DNA of 64,000 nt from the NCBI RefSeq assembly GCF_030818545.1, contig NZ_JAUTAH010000001.1, forward strand, positions 1,121,001-1,185,000. The letters run 5' to 3'. The notes beneath the pieces are model-generated. The model saw only the letters and a program-made list of their open reading frames with translations. It was not told the DNA's origin and did no database searches. Within the stretch, counting starts at the first letter, position 1. Every line of letters starts with the position of its first letter. Made by a program: the position numbers and the translations under genes. This document shows positions 59,189 through 64,000 of the stretch, one piece after another. The stretch comes from Brevundimonas sp. SORGH_AS_0993. Lineage in GTDB: Bacteria > Pseudomonadota > Alphaproteobacteria > Caulobacterales > Caulobacteraceae.

Positions 59189-59776
59189 TCAGTTGGCGGT
59201 GGCAGACGCTGCGGCCGGCGCTTCCAGCCCGACCTCAGCCGGGGTGGCCGGCGGGGTGGTGATGTTCTCGCGGATACGGCGCGCCGCGTGTTCGCAGCGG
59301 CCCGGCAGGCCGTAGAACAGGCCGAACGACTGGCTGCGCGCCGCTTCGTCCTGGCTGGCCAGCAGCGGCGCCCATTGCGCCTTCACCGCCGCGACCGCAC
59401 GGGCCGCCTCCGCCTTGGATGCGGCGCTCTGGCGCGGCGTGGCGGCGGCCAGTGCGCTGCGGAAATCCTGCGCTTCCAGACGGCCCAGACGCACCAGCTC
59501 CGTATCCTCGGGCGCAGGGTTCGTCAGGGTCTCGCCCAGATCGGCGTGGCCCGTCACCAGGGCGTCGCACCAGGCGACCAGCGGATAGTCCGCCGTCGGC
59601 GCCCCGCGCGGCAGCGGATTGGAATAGGCGATAGCCTCGCGCACCTTCAGGGCGTCGGCCGTCTCGGCCGGACGCGCGCCGGTCACGACGGGGCCTTCCG
59701 GCTCCTGAGCGAAGCCGGCGCTGCTGGCGCCGATCAGCGACAGGGCGGCCACGCCGCCAAGAAGGGTCTTCAACAT
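59189..59776 (-). CDS. Secreted hypothetical protein
   Basis: The 195-aa product has a Sec signal peptide of about 23 residues ending AGFAQ. The mature part is helical, with two Cys (AWCDALVT and GRCEHAARR) that could form a disulfide, and ends in an Ala-rich tail. No known domain was recognised. It converges with metH and lies 140 bp from the TonB-receptor gene end. Confidence 0.7.
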   Translation of the reverse strand: MLKTLLGGVAALSLIGASSAGFAQEPEGPVVTGARPAETADALKVREAIAYSNPLPRGAPTADYPLVAWCDALVTGHADLGETLTNPAPEDTELVRLGRLEAQDFRSALAAATPRQSAASKAEAARAVAAVKAQWAPLLASQDEAARSQSFGLFYGLPGRCEHAARRIRENITTPPATPAEVGLEAPAAASATAN

Positions 59777-59868
59777 GATGGTCCTTGAACTCCACGCCGC
59801 GACTGCGGGCGGCGAAGCTTAACGTTCTCAGCCCCAAATGGTTTTTCTGCGACCGCCCCCAACGAAAA

Positions 59869-59895
59869 AGGCGGCGGAGCGTGGCCCCGCCGCCT
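59869..59895 (-). terminator. Terminator of the TonB-dependent receptor gene
   Basis: A 9-bp stem (AGGCGGCGG with CCGCCGCCT) with a 9-nt loop is followed on the minus strand by a run of T, 21 bp after the receptor stop. Confidence 0.8.
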
Positions 59896-59916
59896 CAGTT
59901 TGTGGTCAGATCGATC

Positions 59917-62900
59917 TTAGAACTTGGCGGTCAGACCGACGTAGTAACGGCGACCCAGAACGTCGTATGTCGACGGATCGGTGTTGGCTTGAACGCCCGG
60001 CGAGTAGACGCGCGGGGATTCGTCGCCGACATTGTTGACGCCTGCGCGCAGGGCGACCGCGTCGTTGATCGACCACGAGGCATTGACGTCGAAGTAGTGC
60101 AACGGCTCCAGCACGTTGGTCGTGCCGAACTGCGTCATCTCACCCACGCGACGCCAGCGAACCCCAGCGCCGAACGGGCCCTTGGACCAGTTGACCGACG
60201 TCAGCAGCTTCCATTCGGGGAAGGTGTTGCCGAAGACGCTGTCGATCGTGCCGGTGCGGTTGATGAACGGGCCGCCGGCCGTGTCCTGGCGTTCCCAGTT
60301 CTCCAGCCAGCCGACCACGACGTTGACGTTGAACGCGCCGATATCCGGCAGGCCCACGTCCGCGGCGTCGATGCGGTAATCGACCTGCGCGTCGATGCCC
60401 GAGGTCTTCAGCGTCGCCAGGTTCTGGTTCAACTCGCGCGCCTGGACCACATTGCCAGTCAGCGGGTCGCGTTGGAACAGTTGGCAGTATCCATTGGTCG
60501 CGTCGTAGGTCGGGTTCTGGCCTTGGGCATTATAGCAGCCCTGCAGCTGGGCGGCAGCGCCGACCGTGCCGATCACGTTCGTGATCTCGATGTTGTAGTA
60601 GTCAATCGAGGCCGAAATGCCCGACAGCCAGGCGTTCTGGAAGCGCGACTGATAGACGGCGCCGACCGACCAGGTGTCGGCGGTTTCTTCTTCCAGGTTC
60701 ACATTCCCGCCGGTGATGCCCGACACTTGGTTGTTGCCGAACTGATAGCTGTCGACCGACGCCGCCGAGATGCCTTGTGCGATACACAGAGCGCGGACCT
60801 GCGCGGCGTTGGTGCCGTTGCGGTAGCTGCTGCGGATATCGCAAGGATCGCCCGACAGACCCGCCGCCGACGGCGTACCGACCGAAGGGAAGCTGGTGTT
60901 GGTGGGGGCGTACAGTTCGCCGATCGACGGTGCGCGGACGGCGCGGTTGGCACCGCCTCGCAGACGCAGTCCGTCAACGACGCCCCATTCGACGTCGCGC
61001 CTTATAAGCCGCCACGCCGCCGATGGTGCTGTAGTCCGAATAGCGATAGCCGAGGGTCAGCTCAAGCGACTGAACGAACGGCAGGTCGCTGAGCACCGGC
61101 AGCAGCACTTCAGCGAATAGTTCGCGCGAGTTGGTCGAACCGGACAGCGCCTGTTGCGGATTGAATCCGGCGATTTCGGAGCCGCCCACATTGCCGCCGT
61201 CCGGAAGACCGTTCAGCCCCAGATGCGGGGTGACAGGGTTGGTCTGGGCCAGCGAAGCGTCCGGACGGAATGCGAAGTCGTCCTGACGATACTGCACGCC
61301 GAAGGCGCCCCGGGCTTCGCCCGCAGGCAGTTCGAAGAGCTTGCCCTGCAAGGAGGCTTCAACGACGCGCTGCTCACTGATCGTCGTGTTCTGTGCGCGA
61401 CGCGAGATGTAGTTGACACAAGACGCCGAAAGGTTGGACTCGCCGAACGGATCGAAGCCGCCGGTGCAGAGGCTGGCACCGCCGTCGGGCGCGTCGAGCA
61501 GACGCTGAACGGCCGAGCGGGACACGTTGCCGGTCTGGGTGTTCACGTTGTCGACCCGGCCGTATTGCGCATAGACGTCATACGTCCAGCTGCTCTTGGG
61601 CACCTGGCCGCGAACGCCGGTCGTGATCTGGTAGACGTCATAGCGGTCGTTGCCGATCCGGCCGCCCACTTCCGTGAATCGCTTATTGAGCAGGAAGGAA
61701 CCGGCCGGGTTCGGCCGGGCGTTCAGGAACGTGCGAATGTCGCCCGTAATGAACGGGTTGGTGGACGGCACGCGGAAACCGGTGCCCGGCACGTTGTTGG
61801 CGGCGGGCGTCGCCGCCAGTTCCTGCTGAGCCTCATACTGGGTGAACAGCACGTTGCCGTAAACCTCGGCGTTCTCGTTGATCTTGTACCGACCGCCCGC
61901 ATAGACGTTGTAGCGATCAAGCGGTAGTTGCAGCGAGTTAAGCGCGCCGGTGTTGAAGGCATAGGTGCCGACGCCGGGTTGCGCGAAACCATCATAGGTG
62001 ATGCCGCCAGGGCTCTGGAAGTTGCGGGTCAGGACATAGCTGAACAGCGAGTTGTTGTTGTTGAAGCCGAACTGGCCCGAGTTGCCGACGCAGGGCGCAG
62101 TCGGGTTGCTCGATGTCGGACAGACAGTCGGCGTGCCGAAGTAGCTGTTGATGAACGCCTGACTGGGCAGGTTGCCGGCGTCGAACGTCGTGGACCCCAG
62201 GGGCGTCGTGCCCGAGGCGCCCGAAATCGCGGCCCAGTCGCGCGCCGCATTATAGATTTGCGCCCGTGTGGAGCGCCCCAGCGACAGCACCATGTTGCCA
62301 CGGTCGTCTGCGAAGTTGCCCCCCAGGGTCAGCGAATAGCTTTCGGTGGCGCCGTCGCTGCGGTCCGTTTGGCCATACTGCGCGTCGATCTGAACGCCTT
62401 CGAAGCTTTCATTGAGAATGAAGTTGGCAACCCCGGCCAGGGCGTCCGAACCATAGGCGGCCGAGGCGCCGCCCGAGATCACTTCGATGTTCTTGATAAG
62501 GGCGGTGGGGATGATGTTGACATCGACGACGCCGGACGAGTTCGACGGCACGACGCGACGACCGTTCATCAGCACAAGAGTACGAGACGTCCCCAAACCG
62601 CGCAGGTTCAAGTTGGCCTGGCCGCCGTTCGAAGGGTTGTTCGAGGTCGAATTGATAGAAGGAACGAACTGCGGCATGTCGTTCAGCAGGGTGTCGATCG
62701 TGACCGAGCCGGTCGCCTGGAAGTCTTCCGTATCGACGGTCACGATCGGGCTCGTCGATCGATAGTCCTGACGCGCGATCCGCGAACCCGTCACGACGAT
62801 TTCGCCGACTTCGGTGGCCTGGTCGGCCGTCTGCGCAAACGACGGCGACGCGACCAGAGCCAGCGCGGCCCCCCCGATGATCGTGCTCGCCAACAGTCCG

Positions 62901-62923
62901 CTGCGATACTTGATGGTGTTCAA
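59917..62923 (-). CDS. TonB-dependent outer membrane receptor (frameshifted)
   Basis: The gene reads from a TTG at 62923 (GGGAGA site 8 bp upstream; in-frame start further upstream looks non-coding). A signal peptide ends SFAQ and is followed by a plug domain with GEIVVTGSRIARQDYRSTSP, NLRGLGTSRTLVLMNGRRVV and GGASAAYGSDALAGVANFIL. The barrel is open until about 60999, where one extra base breaks the frame. The next frame continues (VVDGLRLRGGANRAVRAPS) and ends YYVGLTAKF with the terminal Phe. Corrected length is 1001 aa. It imports an unidentified ligand with TonB-ExbBD. The indel may be an error. Confidence 0.88.
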
Positions 62924-63177
62924 GGCATATTCTCCCGGAAAGAGCCGGACACGCGATTTGCGCCCCGCTCGATCAATATCCAATGCCGGTCCGATGACCG
63001 ATGGGAGCAGACAGCGCAGCAACCGCACACCAAGTCTAGCTTCAAGGTGCCCGTTCGCCACAGTATGGGCGCATATGTCGCAAGAGCGACACAGTTTCGG
63101 CGCTCTTTAGTGAGCCTCGCGCATGGCATTTCTTGTGGCAAGATTGTGGCGCACCTCCAAACATTGAAAGAACAAAT

Positions 63178-63714
63178 ATGCACATACTGCGGCCGTTCTG
63201 CGGAATTTTTACCGCAACGCTTACCCTCCCCACGTTCACTTTTGCCACCGCTGTGGATCAAACAGGCACTTTTCAACCCGCCGCCTCGAACGCGATCCAA
63301 GCGGTGACGCAATGCCGGACGATCGAGTCGGATGCAGCGCGCCTGGCGTGCTTCGATGCGGCAGCGGCGACACTGGCGGCCGCAGGCGAGGTCGCCATCG
63401 TCAGTCGACAGGAAATTCAACAGAATCAGAGGCGGCTCTTCGGATTCGATGTATCGATCGTCAATCCCTTCGACCGCGACGGACGCACCGAGGAACTTCA
63501 GTCGATCACCGCCACCTTGACGTCAGCCCGCAATCTGGGGCGAGGCGAATGGATCATCACGCTCGACGACGGCTCCATCTGGCGAAAGATCGACTCAGGC
63601 GACCTCAGCCTTTCGACGCGCCGCCGGTATTCCGTCACGGTCCGTCGGGCGGCGATGGGCAGCTATATGATGAAAGTGGGCGACGCGCCGCCTTTCCGGG
63701 TCAGACGACAGTAG
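63178..63714 (+). CDS. Secreted hypothetical protein with a two-Cys N-terminal motif
   Basis: The 178-aa product starts at 63178 (MHILRPF) and has a signal-like hydrophobic start of about 25 residues. A common motif of small secreted proteins, CRTIESDAARLACFDAAA, lies near 42-60. The C-terminal half has a beta-rich part with WIITLDDGSIWRKID and VRRAAMGSYMMKVG, a pattern found in many unnamed proteobacterial proteins. No function is assigned. Confidence 0.7.
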   Translation: MHILRPFCGIFTATLTLPTFTFATAVDQTGTFQPAASNAIQAVTQCRTIESDAARLACFDAAAATLAAAGEVAIVSRQEIQQNQRRLFGFDVSIVNPFDRDGRTEELQSITATLTSARNLGRGEWIITLDDGSIWRKIDSGDLSLSTRRRYSVTVRRAAMGSYMMKVGDAPPFRVRRQ

Positions 63715-63717
63715 ACG

Positions 63718-63864
63718 CTACCGTTGAATCGCCGTTCGCGTCGCATAGGGCGCGGGCTCCGGGGTGCAGGAGGCTGCGATGAGTTGGATCGCCATGAGAC
63801 ACAACAGGGCCGCAACCAGGGCCTGGAGCCGTTTTGAAACAGCGAGAAGGATCGACCGGGCCAA
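63718..63864 (-). CDS. Possible small lipoprotein (48 aa)
   Basis: On the minus strand a frame from a TTG at 63864 (GGAG 8 bp upstream) gives a hydrophobic start and a lipobox-like LIAASC with Cys near residue 31, followed by a short polar tail. Alternatively the ATG within it gives 27 residues. No family match was recognised; codon usage alone does not prove it. The remaining bases to 64000 show no gene. Confidence 0.35.
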   Translation of the reverse strand: MARSILLAVSKRLQALVAALLCLMAIQLIAASCTPEPAPYATRTAIQR

Positions 63865-64000
63865 AGGACGTGCTCCGAATGATGTTGCCGCCTCCGCCCC
63901 GCAAGGCGCGCGCCAAGTCGTCGCGGCGCCGTGATTCCCTTCGTTCGCGCGTTCGACTTCGCCTATGGCCGATGCGACCGGGTGTCTCCCTTGATCCAGC

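Noticed and set aside
63780-63935. A 51-residue plus-strand frame starting MSWIAMRHN
   Set aside because: It has no ribosome binding site of note, no hydrophobic or domain feature, and lies opposite a better lipoprotein-like frame.

Overview
The window is high-GC DNA from an alphaproteobacterium, most likely a Caulobacteraceae member close to Brevundimonas or Caulobacter. The grounds are the RpoB/RpoC lengths (1371 and 1398 aa), the ribosomal protein sequences, a MetH split into two genes, many secreted proteins and lipoproteins, and a large TonB-dependent receptor. The genus is inferred from gene content and was not tested by a search. No CRISPR array, rRNA, insertion sequence or prophage was seen.

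The backbone is the translation/transcription supercluster, read on the minus strand from about 39.4 kb down to 7.7 kb: tRNA-Tyr, tRNA-Gly, tuf (copy 2), tRNA-Trp, secE, nusG, rplK, rplA, rplJ, rplL, rpoB, rpoC, rpsL, rpsG, fusA, tuf (copy 1). This is the ancestral bacterial order, but unrelated genes break it in four places: a HisKA_2 histidine kinase, small lipoprotein and CorC-like protein between tuf2 and tRNA-Trp; an SDR/HxlR pair, NUDIX and DUF2059 genes between rplA and rplJ; a hydrolase, an FKBP isomerase, a putative DNA-binding protein and two tandem M61 peptidases between rplL and rpoB; and a membrane-anchored Pro-rich protein between rpoC and rpsL. The two tuf copies lie in a 1294-bp near-perfect repeat that includes their terminator.

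Left of the supercluster (0.4-7.5 kb) are envelope and accessory genes: a beta-barrel-like protein, a GIN/DUF2807-type repeat protein, a FemAB-like acetyltransferase next to a cupin/JmjC-like protein, a frameshifted L,D-transpeptidase and a type-B carboxylesterase lipoprotein. Right of it (39.6-52.8 kb) are rlmB, a TerC-family protein with a rhodanese, a 2OG-Fe(II) oxygenase, metG, a TM2/SHOCT protein, a MATE exporter, a DUF1489 protein, a monooxygenase-like protein, a biotin-dependent carboxylase alpha subunit, a TIGR02466-type oxygenase, ettA and a D-2-hydroxyacid dehydrogenase.

At 53.3-59.1 kb lies a methionine-cycle operon: an ArsR-methyltransferase fusion regulator (SahR-like), metF, and metH split into a homocysteine-binding half and a folate/cobalamin/activation half. 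A perfect 20-bp palindrome covers the regulator's start codon and is the likely operator. The window ends with a secreted protein, a TonB-dependent receptor and a small secreted protein.

Five genes carry what look like single-base indels: the L,D-transpeptidase, rplL, the monooxygenase-like gene, the TIGR02466 gene and the TonB receptor. Because rplL is essential and the rest of each protein is intact, sequence or assembly error is the simplest explanation. Those genes are annotated over their corrected extents. No wholly new system could be demonstrated. The best candidates for follow-up are the FemAB-like/cupin pair, the terminator-like hairpin in the rpsL leader, and the repeat-filled rpoB-rpoC and metH spacers.
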